Shown here piece by piece: positions 40,116 to 50,000 of a stretch of DNA of 64,000 nucleotides. A program made the translations under genes and the position numbers. The notes beneath the pieces are model-generated. The model saw only the letters and a list, made by a program, of their open reading frames with translations. It searched no databases and had not been told where the DNA came from. Origin of the DNA: Oikopleura dioica (taxonomy: Eukaryota; Chordata; Appendicularia; Copelata; Oikopleuridae); assembly GCA_907165135.1 (NCBI GenBank), contig OU015566.1, positions 10,028,157 to 10,092,156 on the forward strand, written 5' to 3'. The stretch's first letter is position 1, and each line of letters begins with the position of its first letter.

Positions 40116-40121
40116 CACGTG
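40116..40121. repeat. right target-site duplication CACGTG
   Basis: Second copy of the 6-bp duplication that flanks the Polinton-like element. Confidence 0.75.
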
Positions 40122-40581
40122 TAATGAGACTGTGGATAAAAAACGCTAGTCTGGTCTGGATAACAAAAGATTAGCAGTAACTTATGCGTAATTTACACGC
40201 TGGAAACTTCAAGAAATTCCTTCTGAAAGTTGGATTGTGCAACAATTCAAAACAAAGCTCGTAAACAAAACTATCTTAGGATGAAGTTTAGGATCAATTA
40301 AAGTCTTTTAATGCTCATTGATCTTTATTGACGACATTTTAACGTTACGCTTTTGATGCTCTCTATTTATAAAAAAGAAAACAGTAGACTTTTTAGACGT
40401 TGCTACAATAAGCGATTTAAAAATTAGATCGACCAGATTCTCAAGCAAATAAATGTCTGCTGAATGGACTTTATTTGCTCTCCTTGTTGATTTCTTTTAT
40501 ATTTTCTCGTTAACATTTATTGCGTAAATAGGCAGTTTAATAATAACCTAGGTATGAAACGAATGAATGTGGGAAAGTAAT
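40122..40581. other. intergenic, no gene seen
   Basis: 460 bp between the Polinton-like element and the 3' end of NUDCD3. It contains A/T-rich 3' flank sequence with nothing recognised. Confidence 0.45.
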
Positions 40582-41727
40582 CTACATCTGAATTGCATCC
40601 GGGTTGATGTTGAATTGAGACATGTCGAATGGTTGACCTTTGAATGGACTTCCTTCAGCGTCCCAGCCCTAGAACGAAATAAAGATACAAAGTAAATCGG
40701 GGGGCTTCACCTTTTTAAGCATATCCTGGACTTTGAGCTCTTTACTCGTTGGTTTTCCCATGCGTTTCTGCATCTCGTCAAATTGGAGTTGATTGATGGT
40801 TGCGGCTTCTCCTTCATCAAGATCGCCCATGCTTCGGACAGGTTCGATTTTTTTCATATCAATCTCCTCTAAGATAATTATAGATAGATAAATAGTCTTC
40901 TTTCAAAAGTTACCTTCGCCCTCAATAAGTTTATTCCACCAATGCTCGGTTGCTTTCGTCAAACTGATTGTCAAGCATTTTCCCTTTTCAAGAGACCAAG
41001 TCGCTTCGTCAGCTTTATTTTCTTGGTACAACTCCCCGTCGATAATGGTTTTGCCTTCGATTATGACCGTTAAATGTTTTCGCTTGATATTGACTTTTAT
41101 CTAAAATCAATGTTCATGACTAAAGAATGAACTGGAGCTCTTACGAATTTTGTATTAGCAACGGTTGTTGGCACGGTAATATCAACATCATCATAGTTTT
41201 GATTCCAGGAGTAGTTTTCGCGTCGCGCTCCATTATGACTACAAAATCATAGAGGAATCTCCAAACGAGTTATTTTACCTGTCAGGCTCTAGTTGCCACT
41301 GCTCCTGGGTCAATTTTTCAAGGCTTTTCTTTTCTAATGGAGCTGGTTTTGGCTGCGGTTTTTCTCTTTTAACTGGAGCTGCTGTTACTTCTTTTGCTTT
41401 AGGAGCTTGAGACATGTTCAGTTCTTCGTTTTTAACTCTATCTTCCGCCTCTTTCACTTGCATATTGTACTTCATGAAATAGCAACGCACCATATTTTCT
41501 GCGACGCCTGGTGGGAAACCGACTTGAGATTCGTCCGTCAATGTTCGGAAAAAGTCAGTTTTTCGGGAGAGGAACGACATAACAGAGTCGAGAAAGGGTT
41601 CGATTCTTTGTTCATTTTGGAGAATTCCAAGAAACGCCTGGTCGTATCGTTCTTGCATTGGTTTTTTGAACTTTGGCAACGACTCGAGAGACGCCTTCTT
41701 TTTTGTGTAATCTTCTTTATCGCTCAT
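40582..41727 (-). CDS. NUDCD3: NudC domain-containing protein 3
   Basis: Five minus-strand exons (41727-41279, 41238-41145, 41100-40914, 40868-40711, 40668-40582) encode 324 residues (human 361). NUDCD3 is a co-chaperone stabilising dynein intermediate chain and kelch proteins with Hsp90. Visible: N-terminal YDQAFLGILQ with RKTDFFR and GFPPGVAE; charged linker; CS/p23-like beta domain from NGARRENYSWNQ to WSLEKGKCLTI and HWWNKLIEGE; C-terminal KPTSKELKVQDMLKK, GWDAEGSPFKGQPFD and a NINPDAIQM end, all matching the vertebrate protein. It starts 97 nt downstream of the PPIL4 stop with a strong 3' splice-like TTTTTTTCAG three bases before the ATG, so it is probably the second gene of an operon. 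Confidence 0.93.
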
Positions 41728-41745
41728 GTTCTGAAAAAAACTTAT
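41728..41745 (-). promoter_or_regulatory. putative spliced-leader acceptor upstream of NUDCD3
   Basis: On the minus strand the bases before the ATG read AAGTTTTTTTCAG then AAC and ATG. A long pyrimidine run plus CAG so close to a start codon, and with no upstream exon in frame, fits trans-splicing of an operon mRNA. Inferred. Confidence 0.5.
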
Positions 41746-41824
41746 TGAGCTAAATTCCATGATCAAATAAATTTCAGACAATAAAGAACAGAAGAAACTG
41801 GCAGTGTTACAAATTGGTCTACGT

Positions 41825-43498
41825 TTATCTTCGTCTATCTCTTGATCGTCTGCGTTCTCTCGATCGACGTCGATCCCGGTCTCGCGAAGATCGATCCCGG
41901 TCCCGCGATCGTCGCCTATCTCGCGATCGAGATCGTCTTCTTTCTCTGCGATTGTCTCGGTCTCTGGATCTTGACCGCTTCCGCTCTCGTCGATGGCTTT
42001 CGTCGCGAGAACCACTTCTTCGTCTTTTTCGATCACGATCGCGCTCTCGATTGGACTCTCGTGGTTCTCGTTTGATTGTTTTCGTCTCATCTCGATCATC
42101 CATTTCTTCTTTGGTTCGGTACTTGCCCTGAAATTTCCACTGGCGCCACTTTTTAGCGACTGATTGAGAGAAATCAACATGGATTCGCCGATCATCGATG
42201 AGAACTAAACAAGAATAAGGAACAGATGAATCATTAAAGCTTACCGTTGTCCATTTTGAAGTAAGCTCGCTCACAATCTTCATCCGTCGCGAATTCAATA
42301 AACGCATATTGCAACGACTGCAAAGTTCGACGATCACGGATGATTTCGGCGGTTTTGATCTCGCCAAATCTTGAGAAGATGAGCTCCAAGTCTTCGTCAG
42401 TCGTAATTGGGTTGAGCTTGCAAACAAAGAGAACGTTTTTATCAGGCTCAACGTCCGCAGCTGGCAAATCACCGACGATTGTAAGAACGTTTGCTCGGTG
42501 CTCGGCTGTTGTTATAGCGTCTCGTTCCTTAAATTTTTCTAAGAATTTTTGAACGGTTATCTCAGAAGGACTTTAGAACTGTCAAAAAGCGAAGTGTCAC
42601 ATTTCGCTAAATGTGCCCTTGTCAAGTTTAAAGCGGACTTGAACTGAGTCAGAAACTGAAAGATTCTGGCAGCCAGAATTTGACTTGTTTGTCAGGTGGA
42701 GAATCAAGTCAAGACTCTCAACAAGTGTTACCTTTTGCTCGATCTCCGTCAACCCTTCGTCTTCATCGAGAAGTTCATCCGCACCGACTCTAGTTCCTGC
42801 ACCGAAAATTCGCTCGGCATCCGGTGATGGAGATCTTGAAGGGACGACTAAATTATCTGGATCTTCGAATGGATCATCGAGAATATGCGTGTGATTGATT
42901 CTGATGTCGATTTGTGGCCGACCATTCTTATCAACATAAACTAAAAACGAGGCTATCTTTCAATTTCAATTTCTCATTCTACCTTCATTGATTTTTGAAA
43001 GACATTCTTCGAGCCCTTCCGCTACTTCTCCGAATACCACTTGGCCACCGTCGAGCACATCACAATTGACGCCCGTTGTTATCAAAAACTTAAAAAATTA
43101 GCAATCGTCGACTGATGGTAAACTTACTTGACTTCCAAATTTTCCCTTGCCGTTGTTGATCATTGAGACAAGACCGACCTTATCATGCTTAATAATTGGA
43201 AGTTTTTGGGCTTCAAAAAAACGTGCAGCTTCGCCATTTGTACGCTCGAAGATTGAAGACCCGTTTTTCGGATTTCCTTAAGATCAGGACTGATAGTCGC
43301 TCCGAATTTCTCCGTCCTACCTTTGTCAGTAGGATCACCACACTGGACTACGAAGTCCCTCTGGACATTGTAGATCGTGGAGTAGTTGTAGTATTTGACC
43401 TTGCATAATTTCAAAAAATTCACACAGCATCGAGGACGGTGCTCCGTGTAAAGATCAATGACGATGTCACCCATCGTCGTTTCAAGTAGAACCGACAT
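41825..43498 (-). CDS. PPIL4: peptidyl-prolyl cis-trans isomerase-like 4 (cyclophilin-RRM)
   Basis: Six minus-strand exons (43498-43321, 43276-43128, 43088-42983, 42940-42732, 42527-42245, 42204-41825) encode 434 residues (human 492). PPIL4 is a spliceosome-associated cyclophilin. Domains: cyclophilin ([45 protein letters not shown]); linker with [16 protein letters not shown] with [10 protein letters not shown] (RNP2), [14 protein letters not shown] (RNP1) and [18 protein letters not shown], nearly identical to human; C-terminal RD/RS-rich tail of ~110 residues. The usual LDG.HTVFG loop reads LDGGQVVFG, so a catalytic-site loop residue differs. Upstream partner of NUDCD3. Confidence 0.94.
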
Positions 43499-43547
43499 TT
43501 TCGACTCGTGACAGTCTAGTTCTATTCTTTCAATTAGTTTATTGATA

Positions 43548-43706
43548 ATGAGTAAATATAGACGTGTGAACGATCTTCTCAAGAAAGAGGGAGCTTCTCA
43601 ACGCATGAAAAGGTCGAAAAGTCTCAAATATGACGAAAATGTCCGAGGAATAATCCGGGAAACGCGTTCTCTGACAAAGTCCAAAAAGGAGCGTCAGAGT
43701 ATTTGA
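43548..43706 (+). CDS. small basic ORF (52 aa) divergent from PPIL4
   Basis: A single-exon frame beginning MSKYRRVNDLLKKEGAS, 49 bp from and divergent to the PPIL4 start. 52 residues, about one third Lys/Arg, helical character. Not recognised. The sharing of a bidirectional promoter and unbroken charge pattern make it plausible, but it could be the first exon of something larger or a chance ORF. Confidence 0.38.
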   Translation: MSKYRRVNDLLKKEGASQRMKRSKSLKYDENVRGIIRETRSLTKSKKERQSI

Positions 43707-44373
43707 TTGCCCTAAATTTAGGTAAAAATGACGTTAATATTGATTCATTCAATTTCCCTAGATGAAATGGTTAAATATGAACTGTATTTTAATGCTGAGT
43801 TTTCCATATTCAGCTATACTTCGAATTTATTCAAATAAAGTTGGCAACAAAATATAATTTTATTATTTAGAAAAAAAATTCTTGAGCATAATCGGAACTG
43901 TGATTCGTACTAAAAATCAAGGCTTATTAACAGCAGTTGCATTTGAAAGGTTAGCAAAGAATAATGACTTCAATCAGACGATTTTACATAGAGAAGATGA
44001 ATGTCCATCACGTTCGTAAATGTGAGCCTTCTATTGGGTACAAAAGATATAAATCTATCAATAGCATAAATTAAATGAACCAATAGATTGAGAATCTAAT
44101 TGAATATCAATGTATTGTGATGTTCCCTTCCCCAGTTCGGACATGTCTGTGAGGAGCATGCTTCTTGAAGTAGTTGTAGCTATCGGACTTTTCTAGGAAA
44201 GATCTGGCGAGCTCGATAGCACCGTCGCGCGCGCCGTCATTTGCGCCGCAAAAGCGCCACTGACATCACAGGGACCATCTGAAGGTGGCGTTAGAAAGAT
44301 CGTTAGCCCTATAAATTGCTCCGGAAATGAAAACATTCCACTACGAAAGGAAAACGAATACTAAAGACGAAAG
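43707..44373. other. intergenic with a TATA box near its right end
   Basis: About 670 bp without a coding frame. CTATAAAT at 44309-44316 lies about 60 bp before the open frame of the cystine-knot-type gene. Confidence 0.45.
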
Positions 44374-45425
44374 AAATTCAAAAACATAAAAAGGCAATCA
44401 ACAACGACTTTAATCCTTCTCACTTTACTTCCCAAAATAGCGGCTGTTTTCAAAGGCCATGATCTGATGGAAATGGTGCGACTTTGCTACGCAAATCAAG
44501 AACATCATGAGTGCAAACTAATTCGCGACAAAGTCCCCTATACCTCCCAATACTCGCCACGCTTGCATCGTACACGAAGTTACTCGAATTGCGAGCACGA
44601 GTGCTGTGGCTGTCAGTTGGAATCGCTATGGTTGAGTCCCCAAGTCCTTGTCCAGGCGTATGGACTTGCTATTGAAGAGAGTGAAAGGTAGTGATCATTC
44701 AAATCAATTTCTACGAGTTGACAAAAAATTCGTTGATTCAAAATTTACGAAAAGTCTTTTCATAATAAAAATATCAGTATTCTTTGAGTCATTTTAAAAT
44801 TAGTTCAAAAATTAAAGATATATTTTTCTTTGTAAACCTGACACATTCTGAATGTGACATTCAGACTCTGCAGGTAGTCATTTAGAGCTTTCTGGGTACT
44901 TAGGTCCTATTTGAGCGTACACCAGTTTGTCTTGACATATTGATATTTAAACTAAAAGTCGAAACGTCAGCACGCTGAACAAGGACGTCCCCGCAAATGT
45001 TGATATTTACAAAAATCCTTCCAACATACGTAATGTACAACGTCAATGTAGGCATTTTAAAATTCAAATAATCTGACATCACTAATTTTATGACTAAAGC
45101 TTAAGACCTGTGAATGAATTTTTATGAAATTTTCAGCGTCTACATAGAAAGCGTTGACGGAAGCAAACACAATCTCCAATTAATTGACATTGGCTACTGC
45201 AAGGGACAATGTCACTCCCCGTAAGTTATTTAATCCATCAATTCTCCGAGAATTATTAGAAATTCTAGGCACAGAAGACACGACCTGTTTCACTGCTCAG
45301 CTACCGAGCATCAAGTGATAAGGATCGTCTACTACACAGGAAGAAATCCTACACGAACTGAGCTAGTCATTGCCGGATTAAAAATAAAAAAATGTTACTG
45401 TAAAGCAAGAATTTCTTGCGAATAA
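44374..45425 (+). CDS. secreted cystine-knot-type (CTCK-like) protein, 5' end unresolved
   Basis: Exons about 44374-44687, 45137-45220 and 45269-45425. The reading frame opens after a TAA and first encodes a signal-peptide-like stretch (TTTLILLTLLPKIAAVF), then a Cys-containing region (MVRLCY, ECKLIR, SNCEHECCGC). The last two exons have SVYIESVDGS, LQLIDIGYCKGQCHSP, FHCSATE, a beta-hairpin-like segment ending LVIAGL and the terminal KKCYCKARISCE. Spacing G-x-C at the start and C-x-C....C at the end resembles C-terminal cystine-knot domains (mucin, VWF, DAN group), although the usual CC pair is lacking. No ATG precedes the signal-like stretch in frame; see findings. Probably an extracellular ligand or matrix protein. 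Confidence 0.6.
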
Positions 45426-45469
45426 TCTCCGAGCACTATTATTCTTTAGCATACTCCATGCAGCACAGG

Positions 45470-47035
45470 CTATGCTGCATACGCATTAATTGTCCCTATG
45501 TAAATAAAATGATAAGACGAACCTTGTCCATCAGTTCCAGCAGATAAGAACTCCACATTTAGCTTTCCTTGAGCTTCAATTTCAAAAGCCAGTGCGAGTT
45601 CTTGATTTCTTCCTCCTCTCCCGTTCCCAAGGATAGTCACAGTAGGTTCACCGCCGGCAATTACGAGAACTTCGCCATTTTCATCGAAAATGTCGCGTAT
45701 TTCTTCGAAAAAGTCAGAGACGTCAGGAGTAGTTATCTGGAGGTTAGAAAAATCTGGAATGCTGCTCCGATTACTCCTGTCAGCAAGAGCTTTCGCAATC
45801 CAAACGTAGAACTTGGCGAGATCACGGGCTTCCCCGGAAATTTCGTTTCCAAGAGAGAAGTAAGGAATCGGTCTGCGGTTTGATTGAGAAGTATCCAATA
45901 AAACGATCCTTACCTATCAGATACTTTTCCCTGAGCACATATTTCCTCGATTCGTTTAATTAGTACTTGATTATTGCCGATAACTTCAACCGTATTCGAG
46001 GGATAAGTCTTCTGATTGAAAATTTCCTCAGGAAGGGCAAAGTCAACATCAAATTTTCTTTAGAATCGAGGATTTTAAAAGAGGATCATCAGAATTAAAT
46101 ATGCGCCATATATGGCTAATATAATTTGAGGCTAAAATTTTGAGCTGAATTCATATATTGATTTTAAATCCTGTCTCAGCAACCCTTCATAAAAGCTCCG
46201 ATCTTTTATTGTTGTTTCAACAGTTGGTCCAGACGCGATCAATTCGACCGGGTCGCCAATGATATCCGAGAGAATAAAAGTTCTCACAGAAGCTTTTGTC
46301 GCTGCCAAAAGCCTTCCTCCTTTCGTCTTGCTCAAAAGTGATCTTACAGCGTTGAGTTCTTGAATAGTAGCGCCCTAAAAGTTCAACTAAATTATATAGG
46401 AAGTTTATGTATAGGAACCTTTGATTGAAGCTTTTTGATAATTCTTAATTTCTCATCAAGCGATATCGAATCAGCAGGGCAAGCTAAACACGCGCTACCG
46501 CCGCCAGAACAGCAAACTATCAGCTTGTCGTCTGGTTCGAGATTCTTCACGAACTCAAGAATCTTGTTCGATGCGTCTTTTCGTCAATGGTTCTCCATCT
46601 AAGCGTTTTTTCGACGAATCACCAGTCGAAGAACGCATATTCTATCGTTTTTGAACCAATGCCCACAGCAGCTGCGTCTGGAAGGTTGTTTTCCGCGACT
46701 TCAAGGACTTTGACATTTTCGTGAACGGGCCACATACTCGATCGTTCAGAAAATGCACCCGCATTTTCTTCTAAAATTCATTGACACACGAAACGATAGA
46801 GCAGTAGCTTACCCATGGATTTTCTAGTTCCGAAAGGCACTGAGACGATCCCTTGGGCGACATAATCTCCAAAGTACTCGATTACTCCACTTGCCATACC
46901 AGCAGCAGCTTTCCCGAAGCCGATGAGGAAGACTTTTTCTTTGGCGAAAGATTTTCTTGTAAGATGATCCAAAACGAGCGTTTTCGGATTGATTGAGGGC
47001 AACGATTCGCGAAAAATATCCTCAAGAATTACCAT
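45470..47035 (-). CDS. GLYCTK: glycerate kinase (GLYCTK family), C-terminally shortened
   Basis: Minus-strand exons 47035-46813, 46770-46657, 46576-46419, 46374-~46180 (3' border uncertain), ~46060-45914, 45872-45523, 45495-45470. Glycerate kinase phosphorylates D-glycerate in serine/fructose catabolism. Family landmarks: [61 protein letters not shown] followed by ASGPTVE; AGGEPTV then [20 protein letters not shown]. After GTDGQ the family continues with DGPTEAAGA and an HNDS motif, but here seven residues (TINAYAA) follow and then a stop, so about 70 residues of the MOFRL domain are missing. The start codon touches the 47038-51054 inserted element. It may be a decaying gene; the frame is otherwise intact. 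Confidence 0.82.
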
Positions 47036-47037
47036 GG
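47032..47037. repeat. left putative target duplication CCATGG
   Basis: CCATGG directly outside the left inverted repeat; same hexamer at 51055-51060. It contains the ATG of the minus-strand glycerate kinase gene. Confidence 0.5.
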
Positions 47038-50000
47038 CTAGGGTAAACGCACAAAAAAACTAACTTTTTCCCTCGAAAGAGTATTGACTTGAAACTTGGC
47101 ATGGTGATAGATCATGCCAAAGTACTTTTCAAAATTTTTTTTTCAAAAAAATTTTTCAAGGTTTTCAACCTTTTTAAGCCTGGCAAAAGGCTAACTTTTG
47201 AGTGGATCATGTTCGAAGGCTCTAAAATAGCTAGATCAACGCGGAATGATCTCCTGATCATTTTCATAAAAAAAAATTTAGTGACAATACCTCCGATGAC
47301 TCAAGAATTGCCGAAAACTGTTACGTAACCCTATTATGTAACACAAATTCAGACTAATAATTTCTGGAGGACCAAAGAAATAAATCTAACTATTTTTCAA
47401 CCCCTAAAAGTAATAATATTTTCCATCCCTTTTTCTGGAGGAGCTCGCGGAAGACTTTTTCAAGGAAAACATTGCATTGCTGGAAAAAATTTTTTTTTTT
47501 GAAAAAAAAATTAATTTTCGAATGAAATAAACAGAAAAAATCTTGATCATAACCTTAATAAAAACTACCTTCTTTAAAAAAAAACAAAAAAAAAATTCCA
47601 AATAACGAACACCATAAAAGCAAAACAAGTAGGGAGGGTATGCTTAAAGTAAAAAATGGGAGAGGGTGGGGTTGGGGACAAAACTGAGACTGATCACCTT
47701 AGTACTGCCTTCTTATCCCGGCCTTTGTCAAGCCCATTTCAATTTAAAAGCCAGGGACGGGGCTGAGACGGCCCGAAGGGCCGTCAAGCCCATTTCAATT
47801 TAAAAGCCAGGGACGGGGCTGAGACGGCCCGAAGGGCCGTCAAGCCCATTTCAATTTAAAAGCCACGGGACGGGGCTGAGACGGCCCGAAGGGCCGTCAA
47901 GCCCATTTCAATTTAAAAGCCAGGACGGGGCTGAGACGGCCCGAAGGGCCGTCAAGCCCATTTCAATTTAAAAGCCAGGGACGGGGCTGAGACGGCCCGA
48001 AGGGCCGTCAAGCCCATTTCAATTTAAAAGCCAGGACGGGGCTGAGACGGCCCGAAGGGCCGTCAAGCCCATTTCAATTTAAAAGCCAGGGACGGGGCTG
48101 AGACGGCCCGAAGGGCCGTCAAGCCCATTTCAATTTAAAAGCCAGGGACGGGGCTGAGACGGCCCGAAGGGCCGTCAAGCCCATTTCAATTTAAAAGCCA
48201 GGGACGGGGCTGAGACGGCCCGAAGGGCCGTCAAGCCCATTTCAATTTAAAAGCCAGGGACGGGGCTGAGACGGCCCGAAGGGCCGTCAAGCCCATTTCA
48301 ATTTAAAAGCCAGGGACGGGGCTGAGACGGCCCGAAGGGCCGTCAAGCCCATTTCAATTTAAAAGCCAGGGACGGGGCTGAGACGGCCCGAAGGGCCGTC
48401 AAGCCCATTTCAATTTAAAAGCCAGGGACGGGGCTGAGACGGCCCGAAGGGCCGTCAAGCCCATTTCAATTTAAAAGCCACGGGGCTGAGACGGCCCGGG
48501 TCAAGCTGAGACGGCCCCGAAGGGCCGTCAAGCCCATTTCAATTTAAAAGCCAGGGACGGGGCTGAGACGGCCCGAAGGGCCGTCAAGCCCATTTCAATT
48601 TAAAAGCCAGGGACGGGGCTGAGACGGCCCGAAGGGCCGTCAAGCCCATTTCAATTTAAAAGCCAGGGACGGGGCTGAGACGGCCCGAAGGGCCGTCAAG
48701 CCCATTTCAATTTAAAAGCCAGGGACGGGGCTGAGACGGCCCGAAGGGCCGTCAAGCCCATTTCAATTTAAAAGCCAGGGACGGGGCTGAGACGGCCCGA
48801 AGGGCCGTCAAGCCCATTTCAATTTAAAAGCCAGGGACGGGGCTGAGACGGCCCGAAGGGCCGTCAAGCCCATTTCAATTTAAAAGCCAGGGACGGGGCT
48901 GAGACGGCCCGAAGGGCCGTCAAGCCCATTTCAATTTAAAAGCCAGGGACGGGGCTGAGACGGCCCGAAGGGCCGTCAAGCCCATTTCAATTTAAAAGCC
49001 AGGACGGGGCTGAGACGGCCCGAAGGGCCGTCAAGCCCATTTCAATTTAAAAGCCAGGGACGGGGCTGAGACGGCCCGAAGGGCCGTCAAGCCCATTTCA
49101 ATTTAAAAGCCAGGGACGGGGCTGAGACGGCCCGAAGGGCCGTCAAGCCCATTTCAATTTAAAAGCCAGGGACGGGGCTGAGACGGCCCGAAGGGCCGTC
49201 AAGCCCATTTCAATTTAAAAGCCAGGGACGGGGCTGAGACGGCCCGAAGGGCCGTCAAGCCCATTTCAATTTAAAAGCCAGGGACGGGGCTGAGACGGCC
49301 CGAAGGGCCGTCAAGCCCATTTCAATTTAAAAGCCAGGGACGGGGCTGAGACGGCCCGAAGGGCCGTCAAGCCCATTTCAATTTAAAAGCCAGGGACGGG
49401 GCTGAGACGGCCCGAAGGGCCGTCAAGCCCATTTCAATTTAAAAGCCAGGGACGGGGCTGAGACGGCCCGAAGGGCCGTCAAGCCCATTTCAATTTAAAA
49501 GCCAGGGACGGGGCTGAGACGGCCCGAAGGGCCGTCAAGCCCATTTCAATTTAAAAGCCAGGGACGGGGCTGAGACGGCCCGAAGGGCCGTCAAGCCCAT
49601 TTCAATTTAAAAGCCAGGGACGGGGCTGAGACGGCCCGAAGGGCCGTCAAGCCCATTTCAATTTAAAAGCCAGGGACGGGGCTGAGACGGCCCGAAGGGC
49701 CGTCAAGCCCATTTCAATTTAAAAGCCAGGGACGGGGCTGAGACGGCCCGAAGGGCCGTCAAGCCCATTTCAATTTAAAAGCCAGGGACGGGGCTGAGAC
49801 GGCCCGAAGGGCCGTCAAGCCCATTTCAATTTAAAAGCCAGGGACGGGGCTGAGACGGCCCGAAGGGCCGTCAAGCCCATTTCAATTTAAAAGCCAGGGA
49901 CGGGGCTGAGACGGCCCGAAGGGCCGTCAAGCCCATTTCAATTTAAAAGCCAGGGACGGGGCTGAGACGGCCCGAAGGGCCGTCAAGCCCATTTCAATTT

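Noticed and set aside
41814-42131. 105-codon plus-strand Arg/Ser/Leu-rich frame
   Set aside because: Antisense shadow of the RD/RS tail of PPIL4.
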